Shown here: positions 17,733 through 25,557 of the stretch, piece by piece
How positions within the stretch are numbered: the stretch's first letter is position 1
How the letters are laid out: each line of letters starts with the position of its first letter
Assembly (NCBI RefSeq): GCF_014199445.1
Contig: NZ_JACIJS010000004.1
Location: 186,001-250,000 of the forward strand
DNA length: 64,000 bases
Direction of reading: 5' to 3'
Source: Rubricella aquisinus
Lineage (GTDB): Bacteria > Pseudomonadota > Alphaproteobacteria > Rhodobacterales > Rhodobacteraceae
Notes under the pieces: generated by a model
What the model was told of the DNA's origin: nothing
Database searches by the model: none
The model's input: only the letters and a program-made list of their open reading frames with translations
Position numbers and translations under genes: made by a program

Positions 17733-19130
17733 ATGCCGGGGCGCATTCTGATCGTCGATGATGTGGCGACTAACCGATTCCTGATCAAGGCGAAGCTGAC
17801 TGCCGCCTATTATGAGGTCATGGTCGCCTCGAACGGTGTGCAGGGCATGACCATCGCACGGGGTGCTCAGCCCGATCTGATCCTGTTGGACGTGAACCTG
17901 CCCGACATGTCCGGCATTGATATGTGCGCAAAACTGAAACGCGATCCGGTCACAGCCGATATTCCGGTTGTGATGATCACGGCAGGCGGGGCGGCTGAAA
18001 CGCGAGTTCAGGCGCTCGATGCGGGCGCGGATGATTTTTTGCTCAAACCTTTGGACGAGGTCACGCTTTTGGCGCGGGTGCGCAGCCTGATGCGCATGAA
18101 ACTGGTGATCGACGAATTGCGTGTGCGCGACGAATCGGGTGCGGCCCTTGAGGTCAGTTCGATGGAGCAGGAACGCCCGTCGCGCGGCCTGACGGCGGAG
18201 CGTGTGGCGGGGCGGCGCGTGATGGTCGTGCCCCATGACCCGTCCGAGGCCCTTGAATGGATCCCCGCCGCACGGGAGCGGTTGGGTCTGGTGATTGAGG
18301 TGGGGCAAAGCATGTCGATGGTGCTCAATACGGTTGCCATCAATCCGCCCGATGCGCTTGTTGTCCATCGGGAGGTGTTTGGCTCCGAAGATGGCCTGCG
18401 GCTGATCGCCAAACTGCGCGCGGATCGCAACGCACGCGGCTCTGCCATCCTGCTCACGCTCGCGGCGGATGATGTGCAGACCGCGGCGCTGGGCCTTGAT
18501 GTGGGTGCGAATGACTATATCCAGGCGCCCTTTGACCCGATGGAGATGGTGGCGCGATTGCGATTGCAGGTCCGGCGCAAGGTGTTCTCTGACCGGTTGC
18601 GCAGCAGCGTGCGCGATGGCTTACGGCTTGCCGTGATTGATCCGCTGACCGGCGTGCATAACCGCCGCTATCTGCGCAACCACCTCAACACCATGTTTCA
18701 GGACGGGCGGCATCACGGTGGCAATCTGATCGTGCTGGTGATGGATCTGGACCGGTTCAAGATGGTGAATGACCGCTTCGGGCATGGCGCTGGGGATAAG
18801 GTTCTGTGCGAATTTGCCAACCGGCTCACCGACAATGTGCGCGGCGTTGATCTGGTGGCCCGGATCGGGGGGGAGGAGTTTTGCCTCGTCATGCCCGATA
18901 CCGGGCTCAAAACCGCGATCCGCGCGGCGGAACGGATGCGCCGCGCGATCTGTGATCAGCCGTTTTTGCTGCCGGATGGCACCGACCTGAAGGTGACCGT
19001 CAGCATTGGCGTGGCGGAATCGACCGGCAAGGAGCTTGATCCAGAGGAATTGCTGGATGCCGCCGATCGCGCGCTTTACGCGGCCAAGAATGCCGGGCGC
19101 AATCGCGTCACACTCGCGGGCGCGGCTTAA
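17733..19130 (+). CDS. pleD: PleD-like diguanylate cyclase (REC-REC-GGDEF)
   Basis: A 465-residue response regulator that makes cyclic di-GMP. The first receiver (1-120) is intact: Asp9/Asp10, phospho-acceptor Asp53, Thr83, Lys105. The second receiver (about 160-282) is degenerate: His212 stands at the acceptor position and Gln264 replaces the Lys, so it is probably a dimerisation adaptor as in Caulobacter PleD. The cyclase motif is GGEEF (379-383), with an I-site RGVD (370-373) five residues ahead, implying product inhibition. The frame is open to 17580 but ATG 17733 follows GGAGAG. It controls surface or motile lifestyle in relatives. Confidence 0.92.
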   Translation: MPGRILIVDDVATNRFLIKAKLTAAYYEVMVASNGVQGMTIARGAQPDLILLDVNLPDMSGIDMCAKLKRDPVTADIPVVMITAGGAAETRVQALDAGADDFLLKPLDEVTLLARVRSLMRMKLVIDELRVRDESGAALEVSSMEQERPSRGLTAERVAGRRVMVVPHDPSEALEWIPAARERLGLVIEVGQSMSMVLNTVAINPPDALVVHREVFGSEDGLRLIAKLRADRNARGSAILLTLAADDVQTAALGLDVGANDYIQAPFDPMEMVARLRLQVRRKVFSDRLRSSVRDGLRLAVIDPLTGVHNRRYLRNHLNTMFQDGRHHGGNLIVLVMDLDRFKMVNDRFGHGAGDKVLCEFANRLTDNVRGVDLVARIGGEEFCLVMPDTGLKTAIRAAERMRRAICDQPFLLPDGTDLKVTVSIGVAESTGKELDPEELLDAADRALYAAKNAGRNRVTLAGAA

Positions 19131-19633
19131 CGCTGCTCACGCGGGGGGCGCTCTCCGTCCTCCCGACGATCCCGCCCGTCGCGGCCCGCGCCGGGGCGAC
19201 GCTCCCGCAGGCTTTGCGCATAGGCTTCACGCTCCGCCAGGGTCATGCTCTCCAACGTATCAAGAAGGGCTGATTGCGACAGATCGAACACCGCGTTGAT
19301 CCGCACGCGCTGCTCTGACAGCACCCGGTCCATCGCGTCCCGATCAAACGGATCACTCAAGAGCGCTTGTTGCAGAGCGCGCCCGGCCAGCACCCGCTCC
19401 CGCGGGCTTTGCCGTTGCCCGTCGAGACGGCTGCGCAGGACTTGACGCAGGTCATCGCGCCGCGCGTCGGGCAGGCTCTGGGTCAATTGGCGCAGGCTTG
19501 GCGGCGCGGGCGGCGTGCCGCCACTATCGGGATTGCGCAAGAACGCGCCCGCCACCACGCCCACCACCAACAGATTGACGCAGACCGATCCGACCAGCGC
19601 AATCTTGAGCCATTTCTGCGATGCGGTGCCCAT
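19127..19633 (-). CDS. periplasmic Spy/CpxP-like (heavy-metal sensor) protein
   Basis: A 168-residue protein with one N-terminal membrane segment (about 9-31) and a helical, charged periplasmic part with an LTQSLPDARRDDLRQVLRS repeat-like region, which matches the periplasmic heavy-metal sensor/Spy-CpxP family. The C-terminus is very Arg/Asp/Glu rich. It is the last gene of a run with an ECF sigma factor and a membrane protein, so it is likely part of an envelope-stress circuit. Its stop overlaps that of the PleD-like gene by four bases. Confidence 0.82.
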   Translation of the reverse strand: MGTASQKWLKIALVGSVCVNLLVVGVVAGAFLRNPDSGGTPPAPPSLRQLTQSLPDARRDDLRQVLRSRLDGQRQSPRERVLAGRALQQALLSDPFDRDAMDRVLSEQRVRINAVFDLSQSALLDTLESMTLAEREAYAQSLRERRPGAGRDGRDRREDGERPPREQR

Positions 19634-19636
19634 GCT

Positions 19637-20014
19637 CTACCCTTCCGTCGCGAATGTATCGACAAGGTCGAGGTCAAATTCCTCGACCCCGCTCCAGCCA
19701 GTGCCCTCATCCGAATAGGAGAGGCTGATCCCGCCCGCGATTGCGCCCGGATCGGCATATCCAACCCCGATCCCGATCACCATGGCCGTGGCCATCGCGG
19801 CCACCGCGCCGCCCATGCCCTGAAACCATCCCGCGAAGCTGAACCGCGGCCTTGGCGTGGGGGCGGCGACGATCACCCGCCGGGCCGCGGCCACCTCTGC
19901 GGCGTCCGCCGTGACCCGTTCGAGAAACTGGGTGGATGGCGCCGGGCTGGCCTCCTCGGCAAAGAGGTCCGCGAGGAAAGCATCCTCTGACCGATCCTGT
20001 GGTGTCCGTGTCAT
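19637..20014 (-). CDS. single-pass membrane protein, probable anti-sigma factor
   Basis: The 125-residue product has a cytoplasmic N-terminal half, one membrane segment (about residues 67-88, GMGGAVAAMATAMVIGIGVG) and a short periplasmic tail. Its ATG overlaps the stop of the sigma gene (ATGA). Position, size and topology fit a transmembrane anti-sigma factor, although no ZAS-type His/Cys motif is visible. The call rests on context. Confidence 0.65.
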   Translation of the reverse strand: MTRTPQDRSEDAFLADLFAEEASPAPSTQFLERVTADAAEVAAARRVIVAAPTPRPRFSFAGWFQGMGGAVAAMATAMVIGIGVGYADPGAIAGGISLSYSDEGTGWSGVEEFDLDLVDTFATEG

Positions 20015-20577
20015 AACGCATCTCCCATCGGGCGCAGTTGCGCGGCAAGTGCCCGTTTGCCGCGCGCCAGCAGGCTTTCGACCGCATCAACGCTCAGCTC
20101 CATGATATCCGCAATCTCAGGATTGGCGAGGTCGTCCAGAAACCGCAGGCTGACGGCGAGCCGCTGCCGCTCGGGCAGGGTGGCGAGGGCCGCGTGGAGT
20201 GCCGCCGCACGGCTTTGCGTTTGCAGCCGCGCCTCCACCGAGGGTGCCTCATCAATCTGTTCAGGGGCCGCGTCCAGCGGTTCGGAGCGGGCGCGGCGCA
20301 GCCGGTCAATGCACAGGTTCGACGCCACACGGTAGAGCCAGGTCGAGAGTTTCGCCCCACCCGCCTGCCAGTCCGCCGCTGTTTTCCACAATCGCATCAA
20401 TGCCTCCTGTGCCACGTCCTCTGCCTCTGCCCGGTCGCCCAGCATCCGGTATCCCAGCGCGATCAGACGGCTTGCATGCCGCGTGGTCAGCGCCCGTGCA
20501 GCCGATTGATCCCCCATCGCGTATCGTGCGACGAGGGTGTCATCATCGACATCCGGGTAGGGATCGTTCGGGGTCAT
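20011..20577 (-). CDS. ECF-type RNA polymerase sigma factor
   Basis: A 188-residue sigma-70 family ECF factor. Region 2 is seen as GDRAEAEDVAQEALMRLWK with STWLYRVASNLCIDRLRRAR, and region 4 as LPERQRLAVSLRFLDDLANP with a helix-turn-helix to LLARGKRAL. It heads an operon with a membrane anti-sigma candidate and a Spy-like protein, all overlapping or a few bases apart. The EF-hand gene lies 77 bases upstream in the same direction and may be part of the regulon or the same transcript. The ATG at 20577 is preceded by two in-frame GTGs. Confidence 0.9.
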   Translation of the reverse strand: MTPNDPYPDVDDDTLVARYAMGDQSAARALTTRHASRLIALGYRMLGDRAEAEDVAQEALMRLWKTAADWQAGGAKLSTWLYRVASNLCIDRLRRARSEPLDAAPEQIDEAPSVEARLQTQSRAAALHAALATLPERQRLAVSLRFLDDLANPEIADIMELSVDAVESLLARGKRALAAQLRPMGDAL

Positions 20578-20654
20578 CACCACTCATCACATCTTTATTC
20601 CGGTTGGGCGGATCGTCAGGATAGGGACGATCCGCCAACGGGTCACGCGATCAA

Positions 20655-21158
20655 TCAGCCGCGGTTGCCGCCACGCTCGCCGCCGCGCTCTTCGCGGCGC
20701 TCTTGCCGTTCCTCGCGGCGGTCTTCGCGCGCGGCCTGATGGGCTTCGGCTTCGGCCGTGCTGATTGCGCCATCGCCATCGGCATCGACACGCTCGATCA
20801 GGCGATTGGGATCGCCGCGCCGGATTTCATCGACGGACAACGTGCCGTCGCCATCCGTGTCGCCCCGCTCAATGGCGCGTTCCGCGCGCTGTTGTGCCCG
20901 CTCGGCGGCGGCTTCGGTCGCGCGAGCGGTGAGTTCCTCGACGCTCAATTCGCCATCGCCATTGGTGTCGGCATCGGCAAAGCGCGCATTGGACAGCGCG
21001 GTCAGCTCTTCTGCGGTGACAAAGCCGTCGCCATTCGTGTCAGCGGCTTCAAAATCGAAGCCAGCGCGGGCGCCGCGCTCCTGCGCGATACTGGGCAACG
21101 CGGTGCCCAGCATCAGGGCGGTCATCAGGGCGAGTGTCATCTTGGATGTGGTTTTCAT
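20655..21158 (-). CDS. exported EF-hand calcium-binding protein
   Basis: The 167-residue product has a signal peptide (about 1-26, ending SIAQ) and four canonical EF-hand loops: DTNGDGFVTAEE, DTNGDGELSVEE, DTDGDGTLSVDE and DADGDGAISTAE. The C-terminus is a charged coil of Arg/Glu repeats ending in Gly/Arg. It is a periplasmic or secreted Ca2+ binder without a catalytic domain. An AGGAG precedes ATG 21158. It lies directly upstream of the ECF sigma gene on the same strand, so it may sense or buffer calcium for that circuit. Confidence 0.9.
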   Translation of the reverse strand: MKTTSKMTLALMTALMLGTALPSIAQERGARAGFDFEAADTNGDGFVTAEELTALSNARFADADTNGDGELSVEELTARATEAAAERAQQRAERAIERGDTDGDGTLSVDEIRRGDPNRLIERVDADGDGAISTAEAEAHQAAREDRREERQERREERGGERGGNRG

Positions 21159-21367
21159 AGCGGGTCTCCTGCCTAGGGTTTTCTATCTCAGGACAGAGCG
21201 GCCATTCCGCCCGTGTCATAGCGTTGCACGCAAGGCGCGTTTGGTTCCGTCGCCATTTGCGCGAAAAAAATTTCATGGCCCCGCCGCAGGGGGGGAGGCC
21301 CAGGCGGGGTTGAACCCGGCGCGGGCCGGGCGTACCGCTTACGGGTTGAGCAAGAAGGAGCGTCAGA

Positions 21368-22537
21368 ATGCGGCCATCCGACAGAGTGTTGTCCCTCCCC
21401 GATCCCGCCGGAAACGCATGGGCGATCTTTGAGCGGGCGCGCGCGATGCAAGAGGCGGGGCGGCCCGTCACCATGCTCTCCATCGGGGATCACGACCGGA
21501 CGACCCCGGCGGCCCTGCTCGATCAGATGGCGCAAAGCGCCCGCGCGGGGAACACCGGCTATGCGCCGGTGCCGGGTGCTGCTGCCTTGCGCGCCGCGAT
21601 TGCCGCGCGTGCGGCACGGATCACGGGGGCCGCGACGACGCCCGAGGAGGTGACCGTCACGCCGGGTGGGCAATTTGCGCTCTATGCCGCGTTGATCGCC
21701 ACGCTCGATCCCGGTGATCGGGTTGTGATGATCGACCCCTATTATGCGACCTATCCGCTGACCATCCGCGCGGCCTCCGGCACCGCCGTGATCTGCCCCG
21801 CCGACCCTGACCGGGGGTTTCAGCCTGACCTTGCCGCGCTGGCCGAGGCCGCGAAAGGCGCGCGCGCCCTTCTGATCAACAGCCCGAACAATCCCACGGG
21901 CGCGGTGTATTCGGCCGAAACGCTCCACGGTATCGCGGAGATTTGCCGGAAAGAGGACCTCTGGCTGATCTCTGACGAGGTGTATGACAGCCAGATATGG
22001 GACGGCAAAACCCATCTCAGCCCGCGCAGCCTGCCCGGCATGGCGGAGCGAACGATCGTCATCGGCTCCCTGTCGAAAAGCCATGTGATGACCGGCTCCC
22101 GTCTGGGATGGATGATCGCGCCGCGTGCCGTGATCGCGCCGCTCTGGGAATTCCAGATCGCCACGACCTATGGCGTGCCGGGCTATACTCAGGACATGGC
22201 CATGCACGCGCTGACCCATGGCGACGCCATCGCCGCGGAAGTCACCGCGACCTATGCCGCGCGGCGCGACATGGCGGTGCGGCTCTTTGAGGGGGCCAAT
22301 GCCGTGCGCCTCTCTCCGCCGGAGGGGGCGATGTATGTGATGCTGGATGTGCGGGCGACGGGGCTGTCGGGCGTCACCTTTGCCGAGCGATTGCTCGACA
22401 CCCACGCGATTGCCGTCATGCCGGGGGAGGGCTTTGGCGCGGCGGCAGCCGGGCATGTGCGCGTCGCACTGACGGTCGAGGATGCGGCCCTTGCCGAGGC
22501 GCTCGTCACCCTGCGCCGCTTTGCTGACGCGCTTTAG
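21368..22537 (+). CDS. class I/II pyridoxal-phosphate aminotransferase
   Basis: A 389-residue fold-type I aminotransferase. Motifs are INSPNNPTG, the cofactor Asp in LISDEVYD, the Schiff-base Lys in SLSKSHVM and Arg in GSRLGW. It transfers an amino group between an amino acid and a 2-oxoacid; the overall sequence is close to arginine-pyruvate and aspartate-type enzymes, but I cannot name the substrate. AAGGAG precedes the ATG. It stands alone, and its TAG overlaps the stop of the convergent ArsR gene. Confidence 0.88.
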   Translation: MRPSDRVLSLPDPAGNAWAIFERARAMQEAGRPVTMLSIGDHDRTTPAALLDQMAQSARAGNTGYAPVPGAAALRAAIAARAARITGAATTPEEVTVTPGGQFALYAALIATLDPGDRVVMIDPYYATYPLTIRAASGTAVICPADPDRGFQPDLAALAEAAKGARALLINSPNNPTGAVYSAETLHGIAEICRKEDLWLISDEVYDSQIWDGKTHLSPRSLPGMAERTIVIGSLSKSHVMTGSRLGWMIAPRAVIAPLWEFQIATTYGVPGYTQDMAMHALTHGDAIAAEVTATYAARRDMAVRLFEGANAVRLSPPEGAMYVMLDVRATGLSGVTFAERLLDTHAIAVMPGEGFGAAAAGHVRVALTVEDAALAEALVTLRRFADAL

Positions 22538-23202
22538 CGCAGAAAGGCCGCGAACGCGGTCTTGCCGGTCGGGGTGAAGGTGATGACGCGGCTTGCCGCC
22601 GCGCGCCGGACCCAGCCCATTTCCTCAAACCGGGTCAACACGGCCTGTCCCAACCCGCCGCCAAGGTGATGACGCCTGACGCTCCAATCCAGACAGGCGC
22701 GGCAGACCGGGCGGCGCTTGGCCCGGAGCGCGGCGATATCCACGCCCAAATCCTCGAACGCCCGCGCCCCGGTATCGGTCAGGACGGGGCCATCCGCGAT
22801 CCAGCCCTTGCGCTGCATATGATCGTAAAGGGCCACGCCCTGCGCCCCGGCGAGGTGGTCGTAGCAGACGCGCGCATACCGCAGCGCCGGGTCCGCCGGG
22901 CCGGGCCGAGTGCGCCGCCCACCGCGCCGCTCCGCCACGGTCATCAGCGCCTCCAGCACGGTGGCCACGTCCCCATCGGCAAGGCGCAGATAATGGTGGC
23001 GGCCCTGCACCTCCCGCGCTGTGAGGCCCGCGGCCTCCAGCTTGGCGATATGGGCGCTGGCGGTCTGTTTGGTGACGCCTGCCTCCGCCGCAAGTTCGGT
23101 CGGGGTGAGGGCTGCGCCGTCCATCAGCGCGGTCAGCATCGCGGCGCGCGCCGGATCACCGATCAGGGCTGCGATGCGTGCAATATCCGGTCCGTCTTTC
23201 AT
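22534..23202 (-). CDS. ArsR-family transcriptional regulator
   Basis: A 222-residue regulator with an ArsR winged helix at residues about 1-90 (IGDPARAAMLTALMDG, ELAAEAGVTKQTASAHIAKL, EVQGRHHYLRL). The C-terminal part has a Cys pair, VCRACLDW, and a HH, which are found in the longer ArsR branch and might bind metal. The frame is open to 23559, but the homology starts at ATG 23202, which puts the divergent NIPSNAP gene 75 bases away. It probably represses that operon. Confidence 0.85.
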   Translation of the reverse strand: MKDGPDIARIAALIGDPARAAMLTALMDGAALTPTELAAEAGVTKQTASAHIAKLEAAGLTAREVQGRHHYLRLADGDVATVLEALMTVAERRGGRRTRPGPADPALRYARVCYDHLAGAQGVALYDHMQRKGWIADGPVLTDTGARAFEDLGVDIAALRAKRRPVCRACLDWSVRRHHLGGGLGQAVLTRFEEMGWVRRAAASRVITFTPTGKTAFAAFLR

Positions 23203-23277
23203 GGTTCGACCGTAGCCGAACCATCTGCCCCGCACAATCGTGCACAAGGGGACAGCACAAGACAAAGGAGACACCAG

Positions 23278-23601
23278 ATGCTGACCTGTATCATCCGCTA
23301 TGAAATCGACCCTTACAAACGGGACGCCTTCACCACCTATGCACAGAATTGGGGGCAGGCGATCCCGCGTTGCGGGGCTGACCTGATCGGCTATTTTGCG
23401 CCGCATGAGGGCACGACGACCACCGCCTATGGCATCTATCAGATCCCATCGCTTGCCGCTTATGAAGCCTATCGCGCGCGGCTCGCCGATGATCCTGTGG
23501 GCCGGGAAAACTACCTCTTTTCGCAAAAGGAGCGTTTCCTCCGCCGGGAGGATCGGCAATTCTACACCCTCGCCTCAGCCCCGCACGGAGCCACCACATG
23601 A
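23278..23601 (+). CDS. NIPSNAP family protein
   Basis: A 107-residue dimeric alpha-beta barrel protein. CIIRYEIDPYKRDAFTTYAQ at the start and GTTTTAYGIYQIPSLAAYEA in the middle are typical of NIPSNAP. Role in bacteria unknown, often linked to aromatic or alkane metabolism. AAAGGAG lies just before the ATG at 23278; the open frame further upstream is not coding. Its stop overlaps the next gene start (ATGA). Confidence 0.88.
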   Translation: MLTCIIRYEIDPYKRDAFTTYAQNWGQAIPRCGADLIGYFAPHEGTTTTAYGIYQIPSLAAYEAYRARLADDPVGRENYLFSQKERFLRREDRQFYTLASAPHGATT

Positions 23602-23951
23602 TCGCTGTCATCTTTGAAGTCACGCCTGCCGATGGGAAACGCGGCACCTATCTTGACCTTGCCGCACAGATGCGCCCGATGGTGGAGGAGGTGGAGGGGT
23701 TCCTCTCCGTCGAGCGGTTCGAGAGCCTGACCACACCCGGAAAGCTCCTGTCCCTGTCCTTTTTCGAGGATGAAGCCGCGATTGAGCGGTGGCGCAAGCT
23801 CGCCGCGCACCGGTCTGCGCAATCGAAAGGGCGCGGTGGGCTGTTCGACGATTACCGCCTGCGGATCGCCCATGTCATGCGGGACTATGGCCTTCACGAC
23901 CGGGACCAAGCGCCAGCGGACAGCCGCAGCGTCCATGATGGTGACGGTTAG
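23598..23951 (+). CDS. antibiotic biosynthesis monooxygenase (ABM) family protein
   Basis: A 117-residue ferredoxin-fold protein of the ABM family, starting MIAVIFEVTPADGKRGTYLD with VEGFLSVERFESLTTPGK and the helix FEDEAAIERWRKLAAH. Members act as small cofactor-free monooxygenases or quinol-related enzymes. It overlaps the NIPSNAP gene by four bases, so the two form one operon facing the ArsR gene. Confidence 0.88.
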   Translation: MIAVIFEVTPADGKRGTYLDLAAQMRPMVEEVEGFLSVERFESLTTPGKLLSLSFFEDEAAIERWRKLAAHRSAQSKGRGGLFDDYRLRIAHVMRDYGLHDRDQAPADSRSVHDGDG

Positions 23952-23995
23952 CTTTTCGCTTTGCCGATATGCCGCCCGCCGCCTATGCTGAGCGG

Positions 23996-25024
23996 ATGAA
24001 CAGAACAACAGTGACATCCGGGGATGTGGCGCGGCTCGCCAAGGTATCGCAATCAGCGGTGAGCCGGACCTTCACGCCGGGTGCGAGCGTTTCGGCCAAG
24101 ACCCGCGAAAAGGTGGAGGCCGCCGCGCGGGAGTTGGGCTACCGCCCCAATGCCCTCGCGCGCGCGATGATCAGCGGACGGTCGCGGACCATCGCGCTGT
24201 TGGTCGCCTATCTCGACAACCAGTTCTACCCCATCGTGCTGGAGCAGTTTTCCCGCGCGGTGCAGGATCGCGGCTATCGCGTGCTGTTGTTCATGACCGA
24301 TCCGGGCAATCAGGACGCGGTGGTTGAGGACATGATGCAATATCAGGTGGAGGCTGTGGTCATGGCCTCCGCGACGCTCTCCACCGGATTGGCGCAGGAA
24401 TGCGAGCGGGCGGGGATACCCGTAGTGTTGTTCAACCGCTATGTGCCCGGCTCCCCGGCAAGTTCGGTGACCACGGATAACCGCGCGGGCGGGCGGCTGG
24501 TCGCCGATTTGTTCCTGCGCGCCCAGCATGAGCGCATCGCCTATATCGCGGGCGCGGAAGACAGCTCAACCAACCGCGACCGGGAGTTCGGCTTTCTTGA
24601 AGGATTGGCGGCAGGGGGCAAACATCTGCATTCCCGCGCGGTGGGGGGCTATACGTTCGCGCAAGCCGCTCAAGCCGCGCGCACGCTGTTCACCCAGAAA
24701 GAGCGGCCCGATGCGGTGTTTGTCGGCAATGACCACATGGCGTTTGCCGTGCTTGATGTGCTGCGCCATGAGCTTGATCTTGTGGTCCCGCGCGAAGTGT
24801 CCGTCGTTGGCTTCGACAATGTGCCGGAATCGGGCTGGAAAGGGTATGACCTGACCACCGTGGAACAACCCGCCGATGCGATGATCCGCGAAACCGCCCG
24901 CATCCTGTTCCGCCAGCTAGAAGAGCGGCAGGTGGAGAAAGAGGACGCCGTGCTGCCCTGCCGCCTGATCGAGCGGGGCACGACGCATCAATTCGACGAA
25001 ACCGGAGCGCCGCGTCACCGCTAG
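23996..25024 (+). CDS. LacI-family transcriptional regulator
   Basis: A 342-residue LacI-type regulator with the N-terminal helix-turn-helix and hinge helix (SGDVARLAKVSQSAVSRTF through RPNALARAMISG, residues about 6-58) and a periplasmic-binding-protein fold that binds a sugar or nucleoside. It has no adjacent transport or catabolic gene in the same direction, so its targets are probably elsewhere. ATG 23996 is chosen over ATG 23969 because the HTH begins there. Its TAG overlaps the stop of the convergent HxlR gene. Confidence 0.88.
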   Translation: MNRTTVTSGDVARLAKVSQSAVSRTFTPGASVSAKTREKVEAAARELGYRPNALARAMISGRSRTIALLVAYLDNQFYPIVLEQFSRAVQDRGYRVLLFMTDPGNQDAVVEDMMQYQVEAVVMASATLSTGLAQECERAGIPVVLFNRYVPGSPASSVTTDNRAGGRLVADLFLRAQHERIAYIAGAEDSSTNRDREFGFLEGLAAGGKHLHSRAVGGYTFAQAAQAARTLFTQKERPDAVFVGNDHMAFAVLDVLRHELDLVVPREVSVVGFDNVPESGWKGYDLTTVEQPADAMIRETARILFRQLEERQVEKEDAVLPCRLIERGTTHQFDETGAPRHR

Positions 25025-25443
25025 GAGCGGGTCTCGCTGCGCCGTGCCATGATTTCCTGCTCCAGTCCCTTACGGTCGGATTGGACGCGGTCGAACATCT
25101 CCGTCAATCTGGTGGGGCGCTCGTCATACTGGCCGCTCCAGCGAATGATCTCGATCAGGATCGGGGCCAGATCGTATCCTTTCGGCGTCAACTGATAGAG
25201 GAAGCTGCGGAAATTATCCGGGTCGCGCCGCTTCACGACGATGCCGTCCGCTTCCAGCTGTTTCATCCGATTGGCGAGGATGTTGGTCGAGATGCCCTCA
25301 TCCGCGGCAAGGAATTCGCCATAGGTCGATTTCCCGCGAAACAGCATTTCCCGAATGATGAGCAGGGTCCACCGGTCACCAAAGGTGTCCAATCCAAAGG
25401 TCACGGGGCAGCCCGAGGGGCGTTTGTCATCTGAAGCACTCAT
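25021..25443 (-). CDS. HxlR-family transcriptional regulator (Cys12 type)
   Basis: A 140-residue MarR-like winged helix protein of the HxlR family: CPVTFGLDTFGDRWTLLIIR, then FLAADEGISTNILANRMKQLE and DPDNFRSFLYQLTPKG. Cys12 in GCPV is at the position of the redox-sensing Cys of YodB, HypR and QorR relatives that react with quinones or disulfides. It faces a divergent Tat-exported YdhR-like gene across two perfect palindromes, which are its probable operators. A second HxlR gene lies at 27713. Confidence 0.9.
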   Translation of the reverse strand: MSASDDKRPSGCPVTFGLDTFGDRWTLLIIREMLFRGKSTYGEFLAADEGISTNILANRMKQLEADGIVVKRRDPDNFRSFLYQLTPKGYDLAPILIEIIRWSGQYDERPTRLTEMFDRVQSDRKGLEQEIMARRSETRS

Positions 25444-25463
25444 GAGAGAACGATAAATTTTCC

Positions 25464-25480
25464 ACTTGCGTTTTGCAAGT
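25464..25480. promoter_or_regulatory. palindromic operator 1, HxlR/YdhR-like intergenic region
   Basis: ACTTGC (25464-25469), spacer GTTTT and GCAAGT (25475-25480) make a perfect palindrome. It lies 20 bases before the HxlR start. The neighbouring site at 25498-25520 is its reverse complement with longer arms. Their centres are 37 bases apart, about three and a half helical turns. HxlR-type repressors bind such sites as dimers; binding is inferred. Confidence 0.75.
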
Positions 25481-25497
25481 TGAATTCGTAGGCCATA

Positions 25498-25520
25498 TCA
25501 ACTTGCAAAACGCAAGTTGA
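25498..25520. promoter_or_regulatory. palindromic operator 2, HxlR/YdhR-like intergenic region
   Basis: TCAACTTGC (25498-25506), spacer AAAAC and GCAAGTTGA (25512-25520) form a perfect 9-bp inverted repeat. The core is the reverse complement of operator 1. The site ends 37 bases before the ATG of the divergent exported gene, where it would overlap its promoter. Confidence 0.78.
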
Positions 25521-25557
25521 TGAAATGACTCGTAACCCACATCAGGAGAACCATCCG

